A stretch of 64,000 nt of DNA from Microbispora sp. H11081 (GCF_012999535.1 NZ_JABBWV010000004.1:186001-250000); one strand, 5' to 3'; shown: positions 42,225 to 50,974, counted from the stretch's first letter. Numbers and translations: made by a program. Notes: generated by a model from the sequence alone, not told the origin.

Positions 42225-43773
42225 CGCCGCCGCTCCTGTCCGCGCTCGCCGTGTTCGCCGCGCTCGTGGGGTTCGTCGCGCTCGTGGGGTGTGCCGGGTG
42301 TGCCGGGTGTGCCGCCACCACACCGCCGAGGGCGAACCGTCGCCGGGTCCGGTCGGGCCGGACCGTGTCGACCACCGTGACCTCGGCCGTCTCGGTCATC
42401 CCGGCGTCATGGGCGATTTCCAGCAGGCCGAGCAGGTCGACCGGCCGCCGGATGTCCTCGCCCGCCGCGCGGAACGCGGCCATGACGTCCACGCTCTCCG
42501 CGTCACCCGCGAACGCCGCCAGGTGCGCGTGCAACTCGGCGTACCGGGGGCCACCCCATGCCCGGGTGTCCGCGGCCGGCATGTCCTCGGCCTCGTCCCA
42601 TTCCGCCAGCGGAGCGGGCGGCTGTGGGGGCCGCAGGTCGCTCGTCCGCTGCCGCAGGTGCCCGACGTCGGCGACCGGCAGGCGACGGAGCGGCTCGACG
42701 GCCTCGCCGCGGCGCGAACCGGGAACCCACCTGTGGAGACCGGAGATCACGTCCCTCAGGAGTTCGTCCACCTGGCGATCCCGCATCGGATCGTGGTTGC
42801 GGACCTGGGTGGTGATCACATGGGATGCCTGCCGCTGTGCGGTCAGCACATCCTTGACGCCCTGCTCGATCCGGCGTGAGATCTCGGTGAGCTCCCGACG
42901 CTGCTGCTCCGGCAGCAGCTCGGTGAACCGGTGCCGCAGCACCGTGCGCAGCTGGTTCCACAGATCATCGATCTGCGCCGGGTCGCCGATCAGGCGCAAC
43001 GCCCCCGCGAACGCACGGCCTTCCGGCGTCGCGTCCAGGATCCGCTGCCCGCGGGCCAGATACTCGCGGAGCACCTCACCGGTCGGCCGTACATCGTGCC
43101 GCAACTCCGCGACGACGTCGCGCTGGATGGCTTTGATCGACTCCGCCACGCGGGCGAAGTCCGCAGGCAGCTCCCGCGCCAGGTGCAGCACGTTCTCCGC
43201 CGCCTCGAGCAACTGCTCGTCCTCGACGGTCTCGACGACGCCACCCTGTTCAAGCCGGGTGAGCTCCTTCTGACGGTGCTGGATCTCCTCGTGGAGGCGC
43301 GATATCCGGGCCATCACATCCGGGTCGGCGTCCTGCGCGAGTCGCTCGATCGCCTCCAGCAGCGTCCTGACCCGGGACTCCGACACCCTGGTCCGCACTC
43401 CGCCGACCCGCCCGGCGACTTCGAGCGCACCGACGCCGTACGCGGACAGCCGGTATACCTCGACATCGTCGTCCGACACCTGCCGCACCAACCACCCGGC
43501 TTGCACCCACTGCCTGCACAGATCCCGTGCGTTCCCGGCAGGCAGCGGCTGGTTGTCCTCGTCGCCGTAGCCCGCGGCCCGTAACTGGTCAAGAGCGTCG
43601 TTGATCTCCGCGTGCGAGTCCGCCACCGCCACCCTCGGCCGCTCCGCGGTGAAGACCATCGCCAACACCGTCACCACGAACGGCGCGTGCGTCTGGTGGA
43701 GCAGGGCGAGCATCGGATTCTGGAACGCCCGGAGCGCGCCCTGGTAAGCGCCTTCCACACCTCGTGTACCCAT
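42217..43773 (-). CDS. jetA: Wadjet system kleisin-like subunit JetA
   Basis: A 518-residue DUF3375-type protein, the MukF-like kleisin of type I Wadjet. The N-terminal winged-helix region contains the family-typical [20 protein letters not shown]. Then come [20 protein letters not shown], a helical region with [10 protein letters not shown] and a C-terminal part. The last 30 residues are a low-complexity His/Pro/Thr/Ala stretch coded by short DNA repeats. ATG 43773 starts just ahead of the conserved block. It is the first gene of the operon. The upstream 140 bases, shared with the terminator of copy G, must hold its promoter, which I could not pinpoint. Confidence 0.9.
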   Translation of the reverse strand: MGTRGVEGAYQGALRAFQNPMLALLHQTHAPFVVTVLAMVFTAERPRVAVADSHAEINDALDQLRAAGYGDEDNQPLPAGNARDLCRQWVQAGWLVRQVSDDDVEVYRLSAYGVGALEVAGRVGGVRTRVSESRVRTLLEAIERLAQDADPDVMARISRLHEEIQHRQKELTRLEQGGVVETVEDEQLLEAAENVLHLARELPADFARVAESIKAIQRDVVAELRHDVRPTGEVLREYLARGQRILDATPEGRAFAGALRLIGDPAQIDDLWNQLRTVLRHRFTELLPEQQRRELTEISRRIEQGVKDVLTAQRQASHVITTQVRNHDPMRDRQVDELLRDVISGLHRWVPGSRRGEAVEPLRRLPVADVGHLRQRTSDLRPPQPPAPLAEWDEAEDMPAADTRAWGGPRYAELHAHLAAFAGDAESVDVMAAFRAAGEDIRRPVDLLGLLEIAHDAGMTETAEVTVVDTVRPDRTRRRFALGGVVAAHPAHPAHPTSATNPTSAANTASADRSGGDE

Positions 43774-43913
43774 CGCTATGTAGCGTACGACCGGGGTACG
43801 ACACAGTCGGCTTCCGCGACGGTGGCCGGCCGCGCGGACCTTCAGGCCGTGAGGTTCCCCCGTACGAGGCGCTCCTCGCCCTCGGCGCGTGGGAGGACCG
43901 TCTCCGGACAACG

Positions 43914-43949
43914 AAAAGGGCCCGGATGGACAAGCCATCCGGGCCCTTT
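43914..43949 (-). terminator. Terminator of copy G
   Basis: Hairpin GGGCCCGGATGG/CCATCCGGGCCC with an ACAAG loop, base-for-base the same as for copy F. Confidence 0.85.
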
Positions 43950-43980
43950 CCTTGGTCCAGTCAGAACGTCAGAGGGGTGC

Positions 43981-45696
43981 TCAGACGATCTTGCCGGAAG
44001 CGAACTTCGCGGCGTACTGGTAGACGGCCAGGGTCTCACCGTCGAAGTACGGGGAGACGCTGGTGTCGATGCGGTCGTTGCCGTCCACGTCGCCCAGGCC
44101 GATGGTCACACCGTTCAGGTAACCGAGACGCTTGGCGCTGCTGTAGCGGTACAGCCAGGACGAACCGATCGAGCCCTCGCCGGTGAACGAGGACTTGACC
44201 CCCACGAGCTCCTCGCCCTTGACGGCGGGGACGCTCACCTTGAAGGTCTTGCCGTACGCCCACTTGAGGGTCTGGCCGGTGAAGGCGTAGTTGCCGTCCG
44301 GGTGCGACCCGCTCGGGTAACCGAACACGAAGACGTTCGTGCCGATCTTCTGGTTGTAGGCCAGGCCCTGACCGCCGACGTTCTCGCCGAGACGCCCCAC
44401 GTCCTTGAGGCTGATCTTCAGCGTGCCCTGCGGCTTGTGGTCGGAGCGAACCGACTTCGCCCAGAAGGTACGGGCGTAGTACTTGTACTTCGGCTTCGGC
44501 TTGCCCGTGTGGGTCGGCTTCGGCGACGGAGACGGGGACGGGGAGGCCGACGGCGAGGGGCTCGGCGACGGGCTCGGGCTCGGCGACGCGCTCGGCTTGG
44601 GGGACGGGCTGTGCTTGGGTCCGTTCGGGCCGGGTCCGTTGGGGCCGGGTCCGTTGGGGCCGGGTCCGTTCGGGCCACCGGGGGCGGCCTTGAGCAGGGC
44701 CGCGTCGGCCGAGGCGGGACCGTTGTGACCGGGACCGCCGTGACCCGGACCGCCGTGACCCGGACCGTCCTCGACCTTCTTGCGGAAGTAGAGGGTCTTG
44801 CCGTCGCGGCTCACGTAGGAGTCGAAGCGGCTGTCGTACTGGCGCTCGCTGATCTCGCGGGTCTGGACGCCCGTGTTCTTGGCCCAGGGGCCGTTGCCGG
44901 TGAGGTTCTTGCCCTTGTTCAGAGCAGCGAACTCACGCACGGACAGGCTCTTGACGTACGAGCGGTCGTCGTGGCCGCGTCCGCGGTGGTCGTCACGCCC
45001 GTGCTTGTCGTCACGGCCGTGCGAGTCCTTGCGCCCGTGGTGGTCGTCGCGACCGTGCTTGTCGTAGGTGACCCCCGTGACCTGGACGCCGTTGTAGACC
45101 GTCACGAACGCGTAGTCGCGGTCGCCGTCCTCGTAGACGTCGTAGTCGTAGTGGGTGTACGCGGTCTTACCCACGTAGATGCCCCACGGGGTCTTGCCCT
45201 GGTAGTAACCCGGGATGAAGACCCACTTGTCGAGGGTGGCCTTGTTGCTCGCCGTGTCGTAGACGCAGTGACCGGCGGTCGCGACCAGGTTCTTGTACCC
45301 ACTCTGGACCGAGGTGGCCGAGCACCAGTGCGGCTTCCTGTCGGCGCCGATGAAGAACACCTTGCCCACCGTGCGGGGGAGGTTGACGTTCTTCGACGTG
45401 CCGGTGGAGGCCTTCTGGTCGCCGCTCGACCCGACGACGCCCGCCTTGCTGCTGGCGGAGGTCCCGCCGGTCGAGACGTGCTTGGTGGGGAGCTTGGTTT
45501 CGACGTTGTACGGCGTCGCCTTGATCAGGTTGGCCCGAGCCTCACCGAACCAGAACGCGGCCACCTGCTGAGCGGCGAAGTTGGTCTTCGCCAGGTTAAT
45601 GGCGGGGATCTGGTCGGCCGCTTGGGCCGGGGATGCGACGGCTGCGGAGGCCAAGAGGCCGGCCGCGACGCCGCCGAGAGCGAGAGTGCGCTTCAA
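43981..45696 (-). CDS. Secreted trypsin-fold protein, copy G, with His/Arg and Pro/Ser-rich insertion
   Basis: A 571-residue paralogue, the longest. The signal peptide ends SPAQA; ATAGHC and DRDYAFV are retained; Ile510 occupies the nucleophile slot. Immediately after NGVQV the common central block is replaced by a charged repeat (HGRDDKHGRDDHRGRGHDD), then a globular part (REFAALNKGKN, YVSRDGKTLYFRKK), then GPGHGG and PNGPG repeats and a long Ser-Pro run that resembles a glycosylated wall-spanning linker. The family C-terminus follows. TTG 45696 is chosen because AGGGAG lies seven bases upstream, as in copy A, and an upstream ATG would extend through the UTR. An O-mannosyltransferase gene in the window makes glycosylation of the linker plausible. 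Confidence 0.86.
   Translation of the reverse strand: MKRTLALGGVAAGLLASAAVASPAQAADQIPAINLAKTNFAAQQVAAFWFGEARANLIKATPYNVETKLPTKHVSTGGTSASSKAGVVGSSGDQKASTGTSKNVNLPRTVGKVFFIGADRKPHWCSATSVQSGYKNLVATAGHCVYDTASNKATLDKWVFIPGYYQGKTPWGIYVGKTAYTHYDYDVYEDGDRDYAFVTVYNGVQVTGVTYDKHGRDDHHGRKDSHGRDDKHGRDDHRGRGHDDRSYVKSLSVREFAALNKGKNLTGNGPWAKNTGVQTREISERQYDSRFDSYVSRDGKTLYFRKKVEDGPGHGGPGHGGPGHNGPASADAALLKAAPGGPNGPGPNGPGPNGPGPNGPKHSPSPKPSASPSPSPSPSPSPSASPSPSPSPKPTHTGKPKPKYKYYARTFWAKSVRSDHKPQGTLKISLKDVGRLGENVGGQGLAYNQKIGTNVFVFGYPSGSHPDGNYAFTGQTLKWAYGKTFKVSVPAVKGEELVGVKSSFTGEGSIGSSWLYRYSSAKRLGYLNGVTIGLGDVDGNDRIDTSVSPYFDGETLAVYQYAAKFASGKIV
44520..44680 (-). repeat. Low-complexity tandem repeats inside copy G
   Basis: The DNA repeats here code alternating Ser-Pro (about 44520-44610) and GPNGP steps (15-base period, about 44620-44675). 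A second repeat block, coding HGRDD units, lies near 44970-45060. Such arrays change length easily. Confidence 0.8.
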
Positions 45697-45719
45697 GATG
45701 GATCTCCCTGGTCTGTCGT

Positions 45720-45738
45720 GGGGCGTCACTTGCGCCCC
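45720..45738 (-). promoter_or_regulatory. Conserved 5'-UTR hairpin, copy G
   Basis: GGGGCG pairs with CGCCCC on the minus strand. A TATAAC -10-like box lies about 27 bases upstream. Confidence 0.7.
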
Positions 45739-45943
45739 ATGCGTCAGTGAAGGAACTGATGAAAGTTATAACGAAAAAGCCACTGAAAACAGGAATTTCA
45801 CAATTCGCTATGGGTGTACGCGGGGTCTCGGCGCGTAGGCGAGGCGGCTCCGCCGTACGTGGACCGGGCCTTGTCTCCGCTGATCAGATCGCCCTCGGGC
45901 GCCGGCGTTCTTGTGGCGGAGCTGAATCGGTCCAGCGTGAAAG

Positions 45944-45959
45944 TGTGAGCAAACTCACA
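45944..45959. promoter_or_regulatory. Crp-type site upstream of copy G
   Basis: TGTGAGCAAACTCACA is a perfect match, 248 bases from the copy G start. TGATCA lies at 45891-45896. The remaining sequence to the MarR stop at 46121 holds no gene that I can see. Confidence 0.75.
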
Positions 45960-46120
45960 TGCGTGGGAGGTGTGCCGCGTGAAGGGCGAGAGTGGCGAAG
46001 CGCATAATCCACGCGGAACGGATCAAAAGCGACAGACGTCAAAGGCTGGCATTTATGGGTACTGAGGGTGGCATTCCTCGGCTGCCGCTTCCGGAAGGGT
46101 CCGGCGAGGGTGAGGCCGGC

Positions 46121-46645
46121 TCAGTGCGCGACCCCGTTGGAGGAGTCGAAGGGGACCAGGAGCGTACGCAGCAGGCCGGCGAGCGTCTGCTGCTCCTGCT
46201 GTCCGAGACCGGCGAGCAACTCGCGTTCGCGGCGCAGCAGGTCGGCGAAGGCGGCGTCCACGCGATGCATCCCGGCGGCGGTCAGCCGCACGAGCACGCC
46301 GCGCCGGTCCTCGGGGTCGGGCCGCCGGGTCACCAGCCCGGCGGCGGCCAGCCTGTCGATGCGGTTCGTCATCGTGCCCGAGGTCACGAGAGTGGCGCGC
46401 AGCAGCGCCCCCGGGCTGAGTTCGTACGGCTCGCCCGCGCGGCGCAGGGCCGTCAGCACGTCGAACTCCCACGACTCCATGTCGTGGGAGGCGAAGGCCG
46501 CACGGCGCTCGCGCTCCAGGTGCCGGCTCAACCGGGAGACGCGGCTCAGCACCTCGAGAGGCGTCACGTCCAGGTCCGGGCGCTCCTGCTGCCAGGCCGC
46601 GACCAGCCGGTCCACCTCGTCTTCGGCGGGCCTCGAGAAGGTCAT
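46121..46645 (-). CDS. MarR-family transcriptional regulator
   Basis: A 174-residue winged-helix regulator. The DNA-binding core is LSPGALLRATLVTSGTMTNR, then IDRLAAAGLVTRRPDPEDRR with the MarR wing Asp-x-Arg motif (DRRGVLVRLTAAG). Helices on both sides form the dimer interface. It is divergent from a methyltransferase gene 83 bases away, and a 10-base palindrome lies between them. It probably regulates itself and that neighbour. The ligand is unknown. Confidence 0.92.
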   Translation of the reverse strand: MTFSRPAEDEVDRLVAAWQQERPDLDVTPLEVLSRVSRLSRHLERERRAAFASHDMESWEFDVLTALRRAGEPYELSPGALLRATLVTSGTMTNRIDRLAAAGLVTRRPDPEDRRGVLVRLTAAGMHRVDAAFADLLRRERELLAGLGQQEQQTLAGLLRTLLVPFDSSNGVAH

Positions 46646-46664
46646 GAGGCGAGTCTAGCTTCTC

Positions 46665-46682
46665 TTGACATCGAGATATCTC
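46665..46682. promoter_or_regulatory. Palindrome and -35 element between MarR and methyltransferase genes
   Basis: A perfect palindrome GAGATATCTC (46673-46682) follows a consensus TTGACA (46665-46670) for the plus-strand gene. On the minus strand TAGACT (46652-46657) could be the -10 of the marR gene. The arrangement suits a MarR operator covering both promoters. Confidence 0.55.
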
Positions 46683-46728
46683 CTGCGATAGCGAGTGAGT
46701 CGACGCAGGCGGAAAGGGGCGTACGGGC

Positions 46729-47481
46729 ATGTGGGATCCGGAGGTCTACGGACGCTACGCCGCGGAGCGCGGCCGGCCCTTCCACGAGCTCGTGGCCCGC
46801 GTGGGCGCCCGATCGCCCCGGTATGTCGTCGACCTCGGCTGCGGCACGGGAGAGCTGACCGCGACCCTGTGCGATCGCTGGCCCGGCGCCCGTGTGCACG
46901 GCGTCGATTCCTCGCCCGAGATGATCGCCAAGGCGCCGCCCGGACCGACGTTCGAGACGGCCGACGTCCGAGACTGGCGCCCGCAGCGGCCGGTCGACGT
47001 GATCATCTCGAACGCGCTCCTGCAGTGGATCCCGGAGCATCCCGACCTGCTGCGCAGGTGGAGGGATCACCTGGCCGAGGGTGGCTGGCTCGCCTTCCAG
47101 ATCCCCGGCAACTTCCACGCGCCAAGCCATGCCGTCGTCCGCGAACTGTGCCGTACGACCTGGCGGGAGGAACTGGGCGACGTGCCCCAGGGGGCGCCGG
47201 TCGCGGGGCTCGTCGAATACGTGGACCTGCTGACCGGTCTCGGCCTCGTCGTGGACGGGTGGGAGACCACCTATGTGCACATTCTGCCGGGGGAGGACCC
47301 GGTGCTCGGCTGGATCAAGGGCACGGCCCTGCGGCCCCTGCTCGACCGGCTGCCGGCCGAGCGGCACGACGCCTTCCTCGCCGACTGCGCACGTGCCCTG
47401 CGGGAGGCGTATCCGCCCAAGCCGTACGGCACCCCGTTCCCCTTCCGCCGCCTCTTCCTCGCCGCCCAAAACCCCGCGTGA
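46729..47481 (+). CDS. Trans-aconitate 2-methyltransferase-like SAM methyltransferase
   Basis: A 250-residue class I SAM methyltransferase of the Tam type. The SAM pocket is VVDLGCGTGELTATL (motif I), followed by GVDSSPEMIAKAPP, DVRDWRP and IISNALLQWIPEHPDLL. The Tam-like C-terminal part has WLAFQIPGNFHAPSHAVVRE and later TALRPLLDRLPAERHDAFL. Tam methylates trans-aconitate, an inhibitor of aconitase, but related proteins have other substrates. Its start is next to a MarR operator. The stop codon (47479-47481) lies inside the first unit of repeat cluster 2, just as rsmI ends inside cluster 1. Confidence 0.86.
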   Translation: MWDPEVYGRYAAERGRPFHELVARVGARSPRYVVDLGCGTGELTATLCDRWPGARVHGVDSSPEMIAKAPPGPTFETADVRDWRPQRPVDVIISNALLQWIPEHPDLLRRWRDHLAEGGWLAFQIPGNFHAPSHAVVRELCRTTWREELGDVPQGAPVAGLVEYVDLLTGLGLVVDGWETTYVHILPGEDPVLGWIKGTALRPLLDRLPAERHDAFLADCARALREAYPPKPYGTPFPFRRLFLAAQNPA

Positions 47482-47780
47482 TCTTGTAGTTAGTCGCATG
47501 TATGGCGAACGACCTGCGCAGGAACCCTCCGTGATCTTGCAGTTAGTCGCACGCGTTGCGCATGACCTGCGCGGAGATCCCCCGTGATCTTGCACGTGGT
47601 TGGCCCATTGCCACCTGGACCTGCCGGAACTGAGTTCGTGATGTTGCAGTCGAGGACACAGTGCAAGATCACGAAGTTCGTTGTTCCTGGTCAGCCCCTA
47701 CTCCACGTCCGTCACTGCAAGATCACGAAAGGTATTTCCCCTGTTCGGAGGCCACCTCTGCGACAAACTCCAAGATCACG
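47477..47780. repeat. Inverted array of 53-54-bp units between convergent genes (cluster 2)
   Basis: Seven copies of the core CGTGATCTTGCAG occur. Forward copies start at 47477, 47530, 47583 and 47637. Reverse copies end at 47673, 47727 and 47780. All steps are 53 or 54 bases. The full-length forward units also share GACCTGCGC about 35 bases in. The central pair (47637-47673) can fold into a hairpin with 12-base arms. The array covers the stop of the methyltransferase gene and codes the last 19 residues of MutT1. Confidence 0.88.
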
Positions 47781-48691
47781 CGGAGAGGGGGGTGGGGGGT
47801 GGTCATGGCTCGGTGGAGTACGGCGAAGCCGCCCTTGGTGATGGTGGGGTCGCCCAGGCCGTACGGCGGCCGGTAGGCCATCCCCAGCAGCTCAGGCAGG
47901 ACCTTGCCGTGACTGCAGAGCACGGCGGGCTCGGGCTCCGCCAGCAGTTCGCGGACGATCCGCCCAGCCTCGCGCGGGTCATAGGCGCTCTCCGACAGGG
48001 CCTTCTCCTTGCGCACCTCCAGCCCATGCCGTTCCGCGTACGGCCGCAGCGTCTGCGTGCAGCGCCTGCTGTGCGAGCTGACCAGCGTGACCGGCCGGTA
48101 GGCCCCCAGCACCGTGGCCAGGATCTCGGCCTGGGCCAGGCCGTGCTCGTCCAGCGGGCGCTGGTCGTCGTCGCCCTTCCACTCCTGCCGGGAGCCCGCC
48201 AGCGCGTGCCGCAGCAGGATGAGCGGCGCGGTGACGAGGGGGCCGGCGCCGAGGGCGCGCAGCAGGCCGCGGTCCCCTTCGTAGGTGAGGCGCCGCCGCG
48301 CCTCCTCTACGGGCAGCCAGGCGATCTCGTCGACCTCGTGCCCGTCACCAGTGGTCGCCTCCTGGTGTCCGGGGGCGTGGGCGAGCCAGTAGTCCACCCG
48401 CTTGATCCGGCCGCGGTGGGTGTAGTGCAGGGGAGGGAGCGCGCGGCCGAGCACGACCCGCAGGCCGGTCTCCTCCCGCACCTCGCGCAGGGCGGCGGCG
48501 ATCACGTGCTCACCGCGCCGGACCTTTCCCTTGGGCAGGCTCCAGTCGCGGTACGCCGGCCGGTGGACCAGGGCGATCTCCGGGTCGGCCGCGTTCCCCC
48601 GCCAGACGACGGCGCCCGCCGCCCTGATCATGCCGCCGCCCATCATCCGGCCGCCCATCATCCGGCCGCCCATCATCCGGCCGCCCGTCAT
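47723..48691 (-). CDS. mutT1: MutT1-type NUDIX hydrolase with histidine phosphatase domain
   Basis: A 322-residue two-domain protein. The NUDIX domain has [20 protein letters not shown] followed by ETG, which is the NUDIX box. The phosphatase domain has the phospho-His motif [12 protein letters not shown] and [13 protein letters not shown]. In mycobacteria MutT1 hydrolyses 8-oxo-dGTP and diadenosine polyphosphates. ATG 48691 overlaps the ppk stop (ATGA) and gives an N-terminus of four Met-Met-Gly-Gly-Arg-like steps coded by a 15-base tandem repeat; ATG 48631 just before [11 protein letters not shown] could be the real start. The last 19 residues are written by repeat cluster 2. Confidence 0.88.
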   Translation of the reverse strand: MTGGRMMGGRMMGGRMMGGGMIRAAGAVVWRGNAADPEIALVHRPAYRDWSLPKGKVRRGEHVIAAALREVREETGLRVVLGRALPPLHYTHRGRIKRVDYWLAHAPGHQEATTGDGHEVDEIAWLPVEEARRRLTYEGDRGLLRALGAGPLVTAPLILLRHALAGSRQEWKGDDDQRPLDEHGLAQAEILATVLGAYRPVTLVSSHSRRCTQTLRPYAERHGLEVRKEKALSESAYDPREAGRIVRELLAEPEPAVLCSHGKVLPELLGMAYRPPYGLGDPTITKGGFAVLHRAMTTPHPPLRVILEFVAEVASEQGKYLS

Positions 48692-48695
48692 CCGG
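48636..48695 (-). repeat. Four tandem copies of a 15-bp unit at the ppk/mutT1 junction
   Basis: The unit CCGCCCATCATCCGG (plus strand) begins at 48636, 48651, 48666 and, with one change, 48681. It codes an MMGGR pentapeptide on the minus strand and spans the ppk stop and mutT1 start. Unit number changes would not shift the frame. Confidence 0.9.
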
Positions 48696-50778
48696 CTCCG
48701 TCGTTGACGGCCCGCCAGCGGCGGGTCGCGATCAGGTGGTGCTGGAGGTCGGTTTCGCCCTTGTGGCGCAGCCACTCGCCGTCGGAGCCCAGCGTCCAGG
48801 CCGTGGTGGTCTCCTCGAACGCCATGTCGAGCAGGCGGGACAGATACTCACGATGCTCCGGCCCGGTGACCCTGACCAGCGCCTCGACGCGGCGGTCGAG
48901 GTTGCGGCGCATCAGGTCGGCGCTGCCGATCCACAGCTCGGTGCGCCGCCCGTCGCCGAACTCGTAGATCCGTGAGTGTTCCAGGAACCGGCCGAGAATG
49001 CTGCGTACGCGGATCGTCTCGGACAGGTCGGGTACGCCGGGGCGGAGCGTGCAGATGCCGCGCACCCACAGGTCGACCGGCACCCCGGCCTGGGACGCCC
49101 GGTACAACGCGTCGATGACGGGCTCGTCCACCAGGGCGTTCGTCTTGATCCGGATCCGCGCCGCGCGGCCCGCCCTGCGGTGGGAGATCTCCTGCTCGAT
49201 CCGGGTGAGCAGGCCCTGCCGCAGCGAGTCGGGCGCGACCAGCAGCCTGCGGTAGTCGGACTGGTGGGAGTAGCCGGTCAGGTGGATGAACAGGTCCGTG
49301 ACGTCCTCGCCCACCTGCGGGTCGGCGGTGAGCAGGCCGAAGTCCTCGTACTGCCGGGCCGTCTTCGGGTTGTAGTTGCCGGTGCCGATGTGGCAGTAGC
49401 GCCGCAGTTCGCCGCCGGCCTCCTGACGGACCACCATCGACAGTTTGCAGTGCGTCTTGAGCCCGAGCACGCCGTAGACGACGTGACACCCGGCCGTCTC
49501 CAGCTTGCGCGCCCAGGAGATGTTCGCGTGCTCGTCGAACCTCGCCTTGATCTCCACCACGACCACGACCTGCTTGCCGGCCTCGGCGGCGTCGATCAGC
49601 GCGTCCACGATCGGCGAGTCGCCGCTGGTGCGGTAGAGGGTCTGCTTGATCGCGAGTACGTCCGGGTCGGCCGCCGCCTCCTCCACGAACCGCTGCACGC
49701 TCGTCGCGAACGAGTCGTACGGATGGTGGATGAGGATGTCGCGTTCGCGCAGGGTGGCGAACAGGTCGTCCTCGGCGCTGATCGCCTCCGCGGGGACGAA
49801 CGGCCGGTAGTGGAGCTCGGGACGGTCGAGGTCGGCGATGGCGTGCAGCCCGGTGAGGTCGAGTGGGCCGGGCAGGCGGTAGATCTCGTTGGCGGCCACG
49901 CCCAACTCGTCGACGAGCAGTTCCAGCACCTGCGGGGTGATGGTGTCCTCGACCTCCAGCCGCACCGGCGGCCCGAACCTGCGGCGCAGCAACTCTCGCT
50001 CCAGCGCCTTCATCAGGTTCTCCGTGACGTCTTCGTCGACCTCGAGGTCCTCGTTCCTGGTGACCCGGAAGACGTGGTGCTGCACGATCTGCATGCCCTT
50101 GAACAGTTCGCCCAGGTGTGCCGCGATCACGTCCTCCAGCGGGACGAAGCGGTTAGGCGACGCGGTCACGAACCGGGGGAGCTGCGAGGGCACCTTCACC
50201 CGCGCGAACACCGTGTGGCCGTTGGCCGGGTTCCGCACCATCACGGCCAGGTTCAGGGAAAGGCCCGAGATGTACGGGAACGGGTGGGCGGGGTCGACGG
50301 CCAGCGGCGTCAGCACCGGCCGGATCCGCTCACGGAAGAGCTTGCGCAGCGCCGTCCGCTCGTCCCTGGCCAGGTCGGCCCACCGGACGATCGCGATGCC
50401 CTCCTCGGCGAGCTCCGGGCAGACGAGTTCGTGGAAGACCGCCGCGTGCCGGCGCGCGAGGTCGTCGGCGACCGTCGCGATCCGCGACAGCGCCTCGCTC
50501 GGCTTCAGCCCGCCCGACGTCCGCAGCAGCAGGCCGGTCGCCATCCGCCGTCTGAGCCCGGCCACCCGTACGCGGAAGAACTCGTCGAGGTTGCTCGCGA
50601 ATATGGCGAGGAACCGGACGCGTTCGAGCAGCGGCAGCGAGGGGTCCTCCGCCAGCTCCAGCACGCGCTCGTTGAACCGGAGCCAGCTCTCCTCCCGGTT
50701 GAGAAATCGGTCGTCGGGCAGCCGCGCGAGGAGGTCGGCCTCCTCCGGCTCAGAGGCGGGGGAGCTTTGGGCGGGCAT
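48688..50778 (-). CDS. ppk: Polyphosphate kinase 1
   Basis: A 696-residue PPK1 that makes inorganic polyphosphate from ATP. It shows the N-terminal [39 protein letters not shown], the catalytic C1 block with [20 protein letters not shown] (autophosphorylated His region), [20 protein letters not shown] and LIHHPYDSF. The end, [20 protein letters not shown], is usual. ATG 50778 sits in an AT-rich stretch with two AACGTT motifs upstream that may be part of a phosphate-responsive site. mutT1 overlaps its stop, so both are one transcript. Confidence 0.94.
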   Translation of the reverse strand: MPAQSSPASEPEEADLLARLPDDRFLNREESWLRFNERVLELAEDPSLPLLERVRFLAIFASNLDEFFRVRVAGLRRRMATGLLLRTSGGLKPSEALSRIATVADDLARRHAAVFHELVCPELAEEGIAIVRWADLARDERTALRKLFRERIRPVLTPLAVDPAHPFPYISGLSLNLAVMVRNPANGHTVFARVKVPSQLPRFVTASPNRFVPLEDVIAAHLGELFKGMQIVQHHVFRVTRNEDLEVDEDVTENLMKALERELLRRRFGPPVRLEVEDTITPQVLELLVDELGVAANEIYRLPGPLDLTGLHAIADLDRPELHYRPFVPAEAISAEDDLFATLRERDILIHHPYDSFATSVQRFVEEAAADPDVLAIKQTLYRTSGDSPIVDALIDAAEAGKQVVVVVEIKARFDEHANISWARKLETAGCHVVYGVLGLKTHCKLSMVVRQEAGGELRRYCHIGTGNYNPKTARQYEDFGLLTADPQVGEDVTDLFIHLTGYSHQSDYRRLLVAPDSLRQGLLTRIEQEISHRRAGRAARIRIKTNALVDEPVIDALYRASQAGVPVDLWVRGICTLRPGVPDLSETIRVRSILGRFLEHSRIYEFGDGRRTELWIGSADLMRRNLDRRVEALVRVTGPEHREYLSRLLDMAFEETTTAWTLGSDGEWLRHKGETDLQHHLIATRRWRAVNDGAG

Positions 50779-50797
50779 ATAACGAAATATGCCTTAA

Positions 50798-50815
50798 AAC
50801 GTTGAACGGAACGTT
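50798..50815 (-). promoter_or_regulatory. Possible PHO-box-like site upstream of ppk
   Basis: On the minus strand two 11-base steps, GTTAACGTTCC and GTTCAACGTTT, lie 20-45 bases before the ppk start and resemble the GTTCA-type direct repeats bound by PhoP in streptomycetes. The same stretch contains two AACGTT palindromes six bases apart. Only part of the consensus matches. Confidence 0.4.
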
Positions 50816-50898
50816 AACTTCGCAGCAACGAAAGCGTCAGGTATGCCGCGCGGGCACCCTTTTCCCTGCTTGGCGGGCCGCCGCCTGCCCCCGATCTC

Positions 50899-50974
50899 GC
50901 TTGCCTGCGCCGCCCCCGCATGCCTGCGCCGCCCTCGCATGCTTGCGCCGCTCCCGCATGTCTGCGCCGTCCCC
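50899..50974. repeat. Four tandem copies of a 19-bp unit
   Basis: Units such as GCATGCCTGCGCCGCCCTC occur at 50899, 50918, 50937 and 50956 between ppk and the TetR stop codon. No gene lies between 50816 and 51036. Confidence 0.85.

Noticed and set aside
46053..46730. A 225-codon minus-strand frame over the MarR gene
   Set aside because: It is an out-of-frame reading of the MarR gene with a composition of Arg/Ala/Gly typical of GC-rich shadows.
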